Positions 1-10,800 of a stretch of DNA of 64,000 nt are shown here, piece by piece; within the stretch, counting starts at the first letter, position 1, and every line of letters begins with the position of its first letter. Origin of the DNA: Solenopsis invicta (taxonomy: Eukaryota; Arthropoda; Insecta; Hymenoptera; Formicidae); the NCBI RefSeq assembly GCF_016802725.1, contig NC_052667.1, positions 4,306,501 to 4,370,500 of the forward strand, in the 5' to 3' direction. The notes below the pieces were generated by a model. The model saw nothing but the letters and a program-made list of their open reading frames with translations. It was not told the DNA's origin and ran no database searches. The position numbers were made by a program, and so were the translations under genes.

Positions 1-2048
1 GCGAGTCCCACCGCCCACGTCACGAATTCGCGCACGTGACGTACGCGAGGCGCGTCGCGCGGCTCTGCCAGCGGCGGCGCTGGCGTCGGTGACGCTGGGT
101 GCGAGGCTACGCCCCGAAACACCGTATGCGCATGTCACATCCGATCACGGTCTCTTTCTGTCGTGGCACCTGGAGGTGAGTGGTTGTTCTTAGTTCGCGC
201 ACCGGTTGACTATCCGACGAATCTCATCTGAGGATATAGCATCGGACGACAGGTACGGAATAGAACGATCGTCGGGGCCGCGGCGTGTTGTGCTGTGCGT
301 ATAGTTCGGCGATTCCGTCGTGGCTTCCCGCAAAAATCCTGACCGACACGGCGAAGTGCCGCATGGCCGGTCGGTAGGCCGTGTGCTGCCTCTCCTACCA
401 TCCGTTCCCGCCGGCTGTTCGCGATTCGGCGCGCGTACCGACGCGACCTTGGCGACGAACGTCGTCGTCTCCGCGGAATCGTCGTCGGTCGCGAGGACGA
501 GATCGCGAACGGGCGCAAAAATGCCGGCCGGGTTGGCGGGTGGCGGCAGCGGCGGACGCGTCCGAGTTCGCGAAAGGAACGGACCGGATGCACTATGGCG
601 GCCACGCGCTTGTCAGAGCGCTGGAACTCTGCGAATTCGCGAGTTCATAGGTCGTCCTCCGTTTTCGGGCGAGAGTTCCATGCGGTGGAAGTCTCATGTG
701 AATCTTACTCGCTCTTACGACTCGGGAGGGGGGAGGGATCGAAAAATCGCAATGCTCGTGGCAGGACGCGTGCGGTAACGGCGAAGCCTGGAAACCGGAA
801 GCGCGAGGTTAAAGGTGCTCTCTTTCTCTCCTTCTCCGCCTGTTTCGCTTTGTCTCTGTCTCTTTCTCGGGGAGTCGCGAGTACACCCGGAGGCCGTGTG
901 CAACGCGACGACCTTGCACGGCGACTTCTGGAACGTGCTAGAAATCGATTCCACGAAGAAATGATCGCGCGAGCGTTGCCGGCGCGGCAGCCGTCGACTC
1001 GGAGGAGCCGGCTCGCGAAACGAAATTTCACGTAAAATTTTTCCCCGTGTACGGAGTAGTTGTCGAAAATTTCAGGGCGAAAAATTCGGGAAAAATCGCA
1101 CGCACGAATTCGCGATTTCGCGCAGTAAGTCAGATCGGTGAATAAAATCGCGCGAGAGAGGATTCTCGTCGACAGAGTCTCGCGAGGTACGGTCGACGAA
1201 CGTGGCGGAAAAAACTGGGCGGTATCTCTCGAGCGCTGAGAATACGCGATTCTGCGGAGCGCGATAACAGTCTGTTTCGCGAAAATCGTGGTTCCGCCGC
1301 GTCACGACTCGATTAGAAATGCGCTTGGAGAATCCTCGCCGGCTGCGATCGGCATCCGGTGGCGCATCTTCGGATGATTTTCCACGCAGCGCCGCCGCCT
1401 CCGCCGCGTGCTGGACCGCAAAGAAAGGCGGCATATTTGGCCACCTGATCCGCCACGTTTGCCTGAGATAGCCATGATTCGTAATCTCGTCGATTTTCTC
1501 CCCGCGAGTCCCCGTCCGTCTTTTTCTCTCCCAGTCCATTCGAATACCCGGGTATCTCGCGAGAAGAAGAGGAAAGAATAAAGAATATAAAAAAAAAGAA
1601 GAGAATCCGTAATAACGTGGCATAGTGTGCGCGATGCCGAGCGTCGCGACAATCGTGGCAACAGCGCGCCGCTCCTCCTCGTCACTTACAAAATGGCGGC
1701 CGTCTGCCATTCTCGAATGTTCACGCTCGGCCACGTGGACGGCGGACAAAGACCGCCGGAGATGACCTCCGAACGCCCTGAGTAACCGAGTTTGCGTGGA
1801 CTCCAGACGCGCCCGGAAAAAAATGGTTGCACCATCTGGCGCAACGCGAGACCGGCGCGTGAGCGGGCGACAGGACTCGATCCCGGGAGAATTTCGCAAC
1901 TCGGTGAAATTCTTTTCGGAGCTTACGGTCGCTCCGGACGTCGTTCGGTTCCATATTGCGTGTCGTTAATCGACTCTGTACGAATACTTAGTCGGATAGT
2001 CTCCAATACGCGAACTCAATTGTTACGAATTAAGCCCAGAACACTATT
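1..2048 (+). promoter_or_regulatory. GC/CpG-rich block, probable eEF1A promoter and start of leader intron
   Basis: About 2 kb of CpG-dense DNA stands out sharply from the AT-rich sequence that follows. It holds an E-box CACGTG (33-38) next to ACGT-core motifs. A pyrimidine tract TCTCTTTCTG (151-160) resembles a 5'TOP start. A strong splice donor GTGAGT at 176 would end a leader exon of about 25 nt. An AAAATGGCGGC motif (about 1690, YY1/Pho-like) and another CACGTG (about 1731) lie further in. Long ORFs on both strands here overlap one another, contain simple Arg/Ser-rich translations and match no family I know, so I read them as composition artefacts. Assignment to the elongation factor gene downstream is inference from orientation, the TOP-like start and the acceptor at 2767. 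Confidence 0.4.
151..175 (+). other. candidate 5'TOP leader exon of eEF1A
   Basis: A short stretch begins with a pyrimidine run and ends in GGAG followed by the donor GTGAGT. eEF1A mRNAs of animals are classic 5'TOP messages with a short non-coding first exon, and this is the best such candidate upstream on the + strand. It would be spliced to 2768, after the acceptor TTTTCAG, leaving a 31-nt piece before the ATG. The exact start site cannot be seen. Confidence 0.35.
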
Positions 2049-2685
2049 GTAGATGAATTTTTACTCAAGTGTTAATTTAAGTTTAATTCAGTTTTTGTTA
2101 TTAAAATTTTAATAGCTTAAAGTAACTTTTAATCAGATTTTTTTACATTAAAATAGTGTCAGTTCAGTTATTCTAACTTACAATTTAGCCATATGTTCAT
2201 AGCTATAAAATATACATAAAAATGTATATTTAAAAATTTCTTGGTTATGTGGATGATTTTTCACTAAAGTGTTAATTTTTTAGTTTAATACTGTTCTTTT
2301 TAATAAAATTTTGATACTTTAAAGTAATATTTAAACAAAAATTTTTTTTATAATGAAATAGTATTGGTTATTCTAATATTTTGCAATTTATCCACATATT
2401 CTTAAGCATAATAAAGTAGGCATAAAAATATATTTAAAAAATTCTTATTATGTAGGTGAATTTTTCATACAAATGTTAAATTTACTAATATTTTTTTTAT
2501 TGAAATTTTGATATTTTAAAGAAACATTTAAAATAAGATTTTTTACATGAAATAGTGTATTTTAACATTTGCAATTTATTCATATTTCTAGAGATAAAAT
2601 AGACATAAAATATATGTATTTAAACAATTCTTAATTATATATGGGTAAATTTTTAAATAGTGTTAATAATTTTATGAAAAATATG
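2049..2685. repeat. AT-rich tandem repeat, about 200-bp unit, in the eEF1A leader intron
   Basis: Three full units and a partial fourth follow each other head to tail. A recognisable unit start TGTRGRTGAATTTTT recurs near 2049, 2249, 2451 and 2639. The later parts of each unit also align: TTTAAAGTAA, a GAAATAGT run, GCAATTTAT, ATAAAATA, then TATTTAAAAA. Copies are diverged but clearly homologous. No coding potential is seen. Confidence 0.75.
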
Positions 2686-2798
2686 TCTTATTCCAGAATT
2701 AAACGTAATGCGATCAAAAGCCTAAAATTTTTTTCCATGTTCTGATTCAATGCCATTTTATTTTCAGAGTACCAAAAGAACTCACCTAAAACTACAAA

Positions 2799-4927
2799 AT
2801 GGGAAAGGAGAAGATTCATATTAACATCGTCGTCATCGGACACGTCGATTCTGGCAAGTCGACCACCACTGGTCATTTGATCTACAAATGTGGTGGTATT
2901 GACAAGCGTACCATTGAGAAATTCGAGAAAGAAGCCCAGGAGGTAACGTCTAATTAATTTTTATACTATTAAAAGCATATTACATAACATGTGTTAATAT
3001 CACTTATGACGCACTCTGTGCAACATGGTGATGATTTTTCTTTTTCATATGATGAAATAACAAAGAAATATTGTTATATGAGAATTAATTTTCTTTTTTA
3101 TAATTTTTTTTACTATAAATTAAAATTTTTAACTTGAATTTATATTAGAATAATAGAAAAGATTTAGAAGGATCTAGAAATAGAATAAATCTAACGAAAA
3201 TACAATTATTTTTCAGATGGGCAAAGGTTCCTTCAAATATGCCTGGGTACTCGACAAGCTCAAGGCTGAACGTGAGCGTGGTATCACTATTGATATCGCT
3301 CTGTGGAAGTTTGAAACCTCTAAATACTATGTGACGATTATCGATGCTCCTGGACATAGAGATTTTATCAAGAACATGATTACTGGAACCTCGCAGGCTG
3401 ACTGTGCAGTGTTGATCGTCGCCGCTGGTACCGGTGAATTCGAGGCTGGTATTTCAAAGAACGGACAAACCCGCGAGCACGCTCTTCTCGCCTTCACCCT
3501 CGGCGTCAAACAGCTGATTGTTGGAGTTAACAAAATGGATTCCACTGAGCCCCCGTATTCCGAGACCCGATTTGAGGAAATTAAGAAGGAAGTCTCGTCT
3601 TACATCAAGAAGATCGGTTATAACCCAGCTGCTGTTGCATTCGTGCCAATCTCTGGCTGGCACGGAGACAATATGCTGGAGGTTTCCTCCAAAATGCCCT
3701 GGTTCAAGGGATGGACTGTGGAGCGTAAGGAGGGCAAGGCTGAAGGCAAATGTCTTATTGAAGCTCTTGATGCCATCCTGCCACCCACCAGGCCGACCGA
3801 CAAGGCTCTCCGTCTTCCCCTTCAGGTAACATCAATATTTCAATTTAATTCTTAATTTTCCCGCGAAAGATCTTACATGATGATAATTTTTTTACTCTCA
3901 TTCGTGGTTTCCACCGGAGGATTTTTAATCCTTTGACGGCCAAAGTTCGTCTGATTTTCTATGAAATATTATAAAAAAATTATTTTTATTGAAATAAAAT
4001 AATATTTTAACGTTTTCTCAAACATGATTGCAGGATGTGTACAAGATTGGTGGTATCGGAACAGTACCCGTCGGTCGTGTCGAGACTGGTGTACTGAAAC
4101 CTGGTATGGTTGTTACCTTCGCACCCGCTGGATTGACTACTGAAGTTAAGTCCGTCGAAATGCACCACGAAGCCCTTCAGGAGGCCGTGCCCGGCGACAA
4201 CGTTGGTTTCAACGTCAAGAACGTATCTGTTAAGGAATTGCGCCGTGGATATGTCGCAGGAGACTCCAAGAACAACCCGCCTAAGGGTGCCGCTGACTTT
4301 ACTGCACAGGTTTGCTTATTACACTTAATTACACATTCGTTTTATTAATCTCTGACACTATGATGAAAATATAATATATTGCATTCGTGGTTTCCACCAG
4401 AAGTTTTCTAATGATGGTCGAACGCGTCTGAGTGTCATGTTTAAATATTAAAATTAAATACTATTAACTTGTGACATTGTGATATGTAAATTAAATGCTA
4501 TTAACTTTAGAGCATTGTAACATATATAAATTATAAACGTATAATTAACGCAATTATCTGTTTTTCACAGGTCATCGTGCTCAATCATCCTGGTCAAATC
4601 AGCAACGGATACACGCCCGTATTGGATTGCCATACTGCCCATATCGCCTGCAAATTCGCCGAAATCAAGGAGAAATGCGACCGCCGTACTGGCAAGACCA
4701 CCGAAGAGAACCCGAAAGCCATTAAGTCTGGTGACGCCGCCATTGTTGTCTTGGTACCTAGCAAACCTATGTGCGTTGAGGCTTTCCAGGAGTTCCCGCC
4801 TCTGGGACGTTTCGCTGTTCGTGACATGCGTCAGACGGTAGCCGTCGGCGTCATCAAGGCCGTCACCTTTAAAGATCAAACTGGCAAAGTCACCAAGGCC
4901 GCTGAGAAAGCCCAGAAGAAGAAATAA
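2799..4927 (+). CDS. eEF1A: elongation factor 1-alpha (eEF1A), 4 coding exons
   Basis: This is the GTPase that delivers aminoacyl-tRNA to the ribosomal A site in the cytosol. Coding exons are 2799-2942, 3217-3825, 4034-4309 and 4571-4927, all joined in phase 0, giving 461 aa, the normal family length. The start ATG has the context CAAAATGG and begins MGKEK. Visible GTPase motifs are GHVDSGKS (residues 14-21), GITID (about 69-73), DAPGH (about 91-95) and NKMD (about 153-156). Domains 2 and 3 follow, and the protein ends in EKAQKKK. Insects often carry two eEF1A copies (F1/F2); I cannot say which this is. An upstream acceptor at 2767 shows that the leader is spliced. The last two introns each contain a C/D snoRNA. 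A poly(A) signal lies at 5440. Confidence 0.97.
3877..3954 (+). ncRNA. intronic C/D-box snoRNA 1 (eEF1A intron 3826-4033)
   Basis: Box C is ATGATGA (3877-3883) and box D is CTGA (3951-3954), 78 nt apart overall. A D'-like CGGA (3915-3918) follows the element TTCGTGGTTTCCACC (3901-3915). That 15-nt element is also present in the snoRNA of the next intron, so it is probably the conserved rRNA guide. A second possible guide lies just upstream of box D. The terminal stem is weak. The position inside an intron of a translation gene is typical of animal snoRNAs. I cannot name the rRNA target from memory. Confidence 0.7.
4354..4436 (+). ncRNA. intronic C/D-box snoRNA 2 (eEF1A intron 4310-4570)
   Basis: The terminal stem GACAC (4354-4358) pairs with GTGTC (4432-4436). 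Inside it lie box C ATGATGA (4360-4366), D' CAGA (4398-4401), C' ATGATGG (4411-4417) and box D CTGA (4428-4431). The order, spacing and closing stem are exactly those of a C/D snoRNA. The element before D' is the same 15-mer, TTCGTGGTTTCCACC, as in snoRNA 1, while the guide before box D differs. The two are therefore paralogues that keep one target and differ in the other. Confidence 0.85.
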
Positions 4928-7811
4928 CTATTGTAATAGTTTCCGTGCATACACCGATAGTTTCCGTGCGAATATGGCGCCGGGCGGGCAATGGCGTACA
5001 CCAGCCGATGTAGCTCACCCTCCTTTGCACGACTCACGGGAGACGAATTTGACAGCATCGTCTATAGCGGAGTTCCCTGGATCGAGGACTTTATCGCAAA
5101 CTACAATTGGAAATGAGAAAACGACGATCCAATCGCGAAGATTGGTATCTCGTGCATGTGAGATCGCGCGATTACCACGCCTTCTCAGCGTACGGACATT
5201 TCGCTTGTCGAAATGGCTCCGCCATTTTTTTCACCGTAAGGAGTTTCGCAGGAAAGAAATGTTGAAGACACTCAATACCGTTGGCCCATGTGTATTTTCG
5301 TCTCGCGGGAGTCGCAAGGGAGAAGAGCGAACTTCGTGCGAGCTATCGTATAAACAACGTACACCTACCAACTTACATCATAACGAACATCAACATAATT
5401 TAGCGCGGCTTAATTATATTTTCTAATTACTTATACGGAAATAAAATTCTGTATATATCAGAGATACTCTAGAAAAAACATGTCATTATTACTCTTCGTC
5501 AACATCGTTACTCTGTTTGATAACTTGTCAAGTTTATCATCCCTTTTTTTTACAAAACAAACTCATCGCTCTCACATCTACGGTAGCTATACGATCTGAC
5601 CACGAAAAAAATAATATATATCGCGGCGATATCCGTATTATTTTGTCTTCTTGGTAGCTTTTTTATATTGATCGTTTAAGACTATTAATTCAGAAAGCTT
5701 AGTATAGAGAGGACGGTAGTAGACCTTGACAAAGATAGATTTCGTTGGGATATGGGACCTGTTGTTTCCTCTAATTATCTTTCCATTCAATTATAGATAA
5801 GAGTAAAGGTAATTCAAGTATCCTAAAAAGGAAAAAAGAAATTTTTTCTACGAAATATTCTTATCCAACTAACGTCAAGCAGGAAGTTGCATGCGCAAGA
5901 AAACGACTTTTGCAGTGACTTTGTATCTTTCACCTTCTCGTAATTTTTCTACAAACATTGGTTAACGGTTTTCTGTACATACATATAAATACCAGCGATG
6001 ACGAGTAAGAGCGAAAAATAAAGAAGCTGCGGAAACGAGATGCCGGTGATTCACTATCACCAATCCGACTCCTTGTCTTCCCCGCAACCTGCCCGGATGC
6101 TACATCGGCATTTCCATGAAGACTTAAAAAGCACTGAATTTGATAAGCTTTATATGAAGTTTCTGCTTGATGATATTAAATTGCATAAAAAAATTAAACT
6201 TTGCGCGTTTTATATGATAAACAATTTAAATTTCAATGTAATAAATGTACATAATTTACGAAGCATTTTATGCATTTGTGTGATCGACAGACGCCACGGT
6301 ATGAAATTTTGAAATGGTTCTTAAACTGACAATATTTTGAACACTTATTTGAACGCATAAAACATACGTAAGCACAATTTATTTATTGGTACGTATGAGA
6401 TTTGAGGTAATGCTAATACAAAATTAAATAAATTGTGATTTATGACTAAATGAAAATTAATAGTGTAATTGTGGTATACAATTAATCAATTATCCCATAG
6501 AAGACGCCGAGTATTCTATATAAAAAACGTGTGAAGTTTAATATTGTCATAAATAATATTTAAAACTGTTAATTGAAATAATTAGAAATATGTTTAGTAA
6601 TTTTTACTTTTGTTTGCTTGTGTATGCGCGCGAATTATTACAATATATTAATTTTCATTTTATCTATCACGTATCGCGATTCAGAAATATTTTGCACTAT
6701 GTTTCATTGCCTCAATTCTTATATATAAAAAAATTGCGATTATACGTATTTGATATGTGCATTAAGTGATAGAGCATTTCGTTAAATGTATTTTGTTCAA
6801 TGTAAATCTATTTTACGAAAAGTACGTTGTCAATCAATTTTGTTTTTTCATTTGATTAAAGTATGTGTATGCTCGATGTATAAATACTAAAATATATAAA
6901 ATTTAATTATGGGCATGCGTTATGTGTGTTTATATTGTATATATTATTAATCTTATTACTGTAAGAGAATTTGGAATCTGCATTTTTTAGTTTACACATT
7001 GCTTTTTATTTTTTTATTATTTTTTTGTATTATTGCTTGATGTGTTAATATTTTTAAGTTTTTGAAAATTAATTTGGCTGCTGAAATTGAAATTTAAAAA
7101 AAATGAACAAATCGAAATAATATAGTAAAGTGACAAATAACATTTTTTAAAACTAAAAATTTCTAGAATATTGAAATTCAAAAATTTGAATTGCAAAATC
7201 TAAAAAATTGTAGGAAAGTATAATCGCGTGCGAATCAGACTGCGTTGGCTGACACTTCGAGAATTCTTAAAATTCGTAAAAATTAGGTTCATAAATTAAC
7301 AAAGTCAAAAAACTGCGATTGGATGAGACGTAGCGTAGCTCAAGATTTATTGCAACATATCTTTTATAATCTGCATTTTAAAATTGCGTCACATTACGTT
7401 AGGATGAACAAGACTGCAGCCAGCACAATGCAATCGATCACGATGTATAAATATTTAGATAAATATACGCCCAGAGCGTTATCATGTCCAGAAATTTAAT
7501 GTGTCGAATTTATAAACATATGGAAGTTTAAAGTGGTAAGGAGAGAGAATATTGATGAAAAGTGCAGCCTGCACCGTACAGGAAGCGCAGCTAAGATCAA
7601 CCAACCCGCCGATAACGTTGCAACTTGCAACGTGCATCCACCCACCCAATCCGCCGCGCTCCAATTGCCAACGAGCTGATCGCGAGTACCGCTATGTCGA
7701 GGTTAGGGACTGTTTACTTGTCAAACCCGCGGCGTCGAGAGGAGACGTAGGCGAGAAATGAGGGTGATCTGAGGAGGAGTTTGACCGGACGTTTCTCGCG
7801 CGCGGGAAATC
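4928..7811 (+). other. eEF1A 3' UTR and intergenic region to Ric1
   Basis: The stop codon of eEF1A is followed by an untranslated stretch with a poly(A) signal AATAAA at 5440-5445. From about 5450 to 7500 the DNA is AT-rich and I see no convincing gene apart from the weak candidate at 6040. From about 7550 the sequence becomes CpG-richer again. This is the likely promoter and 5' UTR of Ric1. It contains a short upstream ORF (ATG 7555, stop by 7761) that ends before the Ric1 start. Confidence 0.5.
5984..6312 (+). other. TATA box followed by a 90-codon ORF, weak gene candidate
   Basis: A perfect TATAAATA (5984-5991) is followed about 50 nt later by an ATG (6040) opening a 90-codon frame that ends at 6312. 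The first 30 codons are GC-richer and begin MPVIHYHQSD; the rest is AT-rich and looks like non-coding DNA. I recognise no family and see no clear donor that would make this a first exon. It may be a small orphan gene or a chance ORF. Confidence 0.15.
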
Positions 7812-10800
7812 ATGTTTTTCCCTGTAGGATGGCCGCGGGTCCTCAACACCTGCGAGCAGGGCAAGATAAACGCGGTGGTGTGCAACAGGGACAAAATTAT
7901 GTTCGCCGTCCTCACCGCTGACGCCCTCGTCATCTGGTACTGCAAGGCACGTAATTTAGGCCAAGAGTTGAACTACTTTTATCCATACTTTTAGCTGATC
8001 GCAACTTTCAAATCCCACCGACGAGGATCTCATTTAATTTCTTCATTTTCAGTATTGACACCTTTGCATAATTATCTAATTATAGAACAATATTTGTCCG
8101 TAATATGTTAACAGAAGGCACATAAAATTTTATATTTTGTACTGCGACTAATGTAAATTACAGCGTAATTATATTCAGATAGTCAAATCTGTTGGAAACG
8201 GATCTTGCAAGTTGTCTATTGCACATTTTATCAACAAAATGTTAGCAGGAATATAACAATCTGCTAACAGACTATGATGGCAAAGTGATAGAGCAAGTAA
8301 TCGAGCAAAATTTGTTATTTTGGAATCATTTAAATAAGATTTCATGATTTTACTTAAATGGTTATAACAGATTTTACTCGATTTTTGTTGGTAATTTGCT
8401 GTCAAGCTAGATTAACACGGACTGTTACGTGCAATGTGTTTCTACTTTTGAAGCTTTTATAACTTTCTTAACAAACAGTATTTAATATTTAATAAACGTT
8501 ATTTAATTATCACACAACTGATTTATCCTTTATATCTAAAATTTTTAAATTTCTGATTTACAGCAAGTTATTAGTTTTATAATCTAAATTAACATTTGCA
8601 TTATATGACGATTCCTCACTTTGTTCCAATCTGCTGATAAACTGTTAATATTTTGCTTACTAAATAGATTTCTTGTAATATATAATTCTTTTTATAATTC
8701 CTCATCCTTTTTATGATTTAATGTTACATATGCTAAGTTGTACATTATCTCTCTTACAATTTCCCTGGATTTGTTTGTATTTAATTATTTCTGAAGTACA
8801 TTTTACATTGCAGCCCTGTGTGCCAATTGTATTTAGCAGACGGTCCGCGAATTCTTTGTGGCAACACGGTGAGAATGTTTTGGTGCAATGGAGACCAGAC
8901 TCGAGTATGCTGGTTATTGGAACGTCGGACAGCTATCTATTGTTTTATAAGCTTACGGACAACAGTGCGGAGGGCCGGGGACTTTACGAACAACGAGACT
9001 CGCCTGTTACTAGCTTGAAACGGGATAGTGCAGAATTATTTATCAAAGAAGTTATTCCATCCCTCGTCTTGAGTTTTGTAAGTTCTTTGGTAATTTTTTA
9101 TTACCAAGCATAACGTAAGAAATTTAAAATAAAAGTTAATTGTGAGTTATTATTAGTTAACCGATTAAATCGTTTGATTTATCAAGGCTGATTTATAAAT
9201 GGTGATTTAACTGTTTACTTTGCAGGAGAAGTCTGCTTGGATCGATGGTGGGATCAGTTCTTTAGTTTGTATACGGGACGAGCTTATGGTAGCAACGAAA
9301 ACTAGCCATGTGGTGCGTCATAAATGGGATGGCACCATGAATCGCGACTATTCTTTAGACTTGAGACGTATACCCTTCAGTATTGATCAGCAAATCTCTA
9401 CTGTGGCTGTGCCACTTACAGAGAACAACATTTACATTACTGATATCGAATATTCGCCTCTCGTTGGAGGTTTTGCTATTGTACTCAACAATGGCAAAGC
9501 TGCATTTCTTACCGCTCAATCTTTAAAGTTTGATCCTAACCAAGTGCAAGGAATTTGGGCTCAGGATCTGGACGATGCTACTTGTGCCGCTGTTAATCAT
9601 AAATATCGGTTAATTGCCATTGGTAGGCAAAAGTAAGTGTCAATTTTACTGTGCTATATATTTCTAACTTTGTGTTATCATTTTTTCTAATTAACTTTAG
9701 TACAATTCTTTTTAATTATTTAATACTAAAATTAAATTGAATGATTCAAATATTTTCTCATTTTAATTCTTTTTATTCAATTTACACAAAGTGGTGAAAA
9801 ATTTCAATACATTTATTTTTAATATTATATTAAAATATAACATATTGTAAAATATGACTATAATTATCTGCGCAATATACTGTGACTCAAATATTTTAAT
9901 TTGCAGCTCCGAAGGTGTTGTATATTACGTCGATGAAACGACTGGCGGTTTAGAGATGTCGCACACCTTGAGTTTATCCTCCAAGGATTACCCAGGTCGA
10001 CCAGGTAGCGTTAAGTGTCTTAGATGGACGCCTGATAGTTGCGCTATCGCTCTAGCTTGGGAAGGCGGTGGCTTAGCGCTGTGGAGTACCTTTGGTGCTC
10101 TGTTGCTCTGCAGCTTGAAATGGGACTACGGCCTACGCGTGGAACTGACACATGATAATCCTCTGCATATCCATACGATGGAATGGTCCGCGGAGGGTTA
10201 TCAGTTGTGGATGCTGCGAGAATGTCCAGGATCTTTAGTTACCAACGAAAACGGCAACAAGACGACCACTCGCTCTCTTATTCAATTGGATTTTGCAAAA
10301 AGTCCTCTGACTATCAATCCGTGTATGGGTCATCATGGACATTTATATCTTCAAGGCGAGGATAGATTGTATTTAAATTTGGGTGCTGGCTTATCTTCGA
10401 CCGCTTCGGGTTTTCATCTTGCTGCCGAAATGCCTAACGATAGTATGCTCCAGACACTTGCCGGCTGCAAACAGTGGCTTGTTGTGCCTATTCCGTCTGC
10501 GTACAGTGGTTCCAATTGGCCAATTCGGGTAATTATAATAATAACATGCTTGGTGAAAACTTATTAATTACTGATCATTGTTATATTATTTTAAATTTAT
10601 TATTTCATGTGATTTTCCTGATTACGTAGCATTATAAATAATTTTACTATTAACTTTATACATAATATTAGTGAAAAAGATTAAACATTCTTTTTATAAC
10701 GTGTATATATTTTTATAATATCATGTTTTATATGTTAATTCATATATGTGTCTTTATGTTTACAGTATACTGCAATAGATAGCGAAGGTTTGAGTCTTGC

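Noticed and set aside
210..1954. Several long ORFs on both strands in the GC-rich start of the window, up to 275 codons
   Set aside because: They overlap one another in several frames and are Arg/Ser-rich. They show no domain and lie in CpG-rich DNA where stop codons are rare; a promoter region explains them better.
2999..3110. Two TGATGA words in eEF1A intron 1, as a possible third snoRNA
   Set aside because: No box D (CTGA) at a suitable distance and no closing stem; the sequence is AT-rich and such words occur by chance.
7947..7956. GTAATT as the donor of Ric1 intron 1
   Set aside because: It leaves one extra base and the frame hits a stop within the next exon; the GC donor four bases earlier preserves both frame and family residues.
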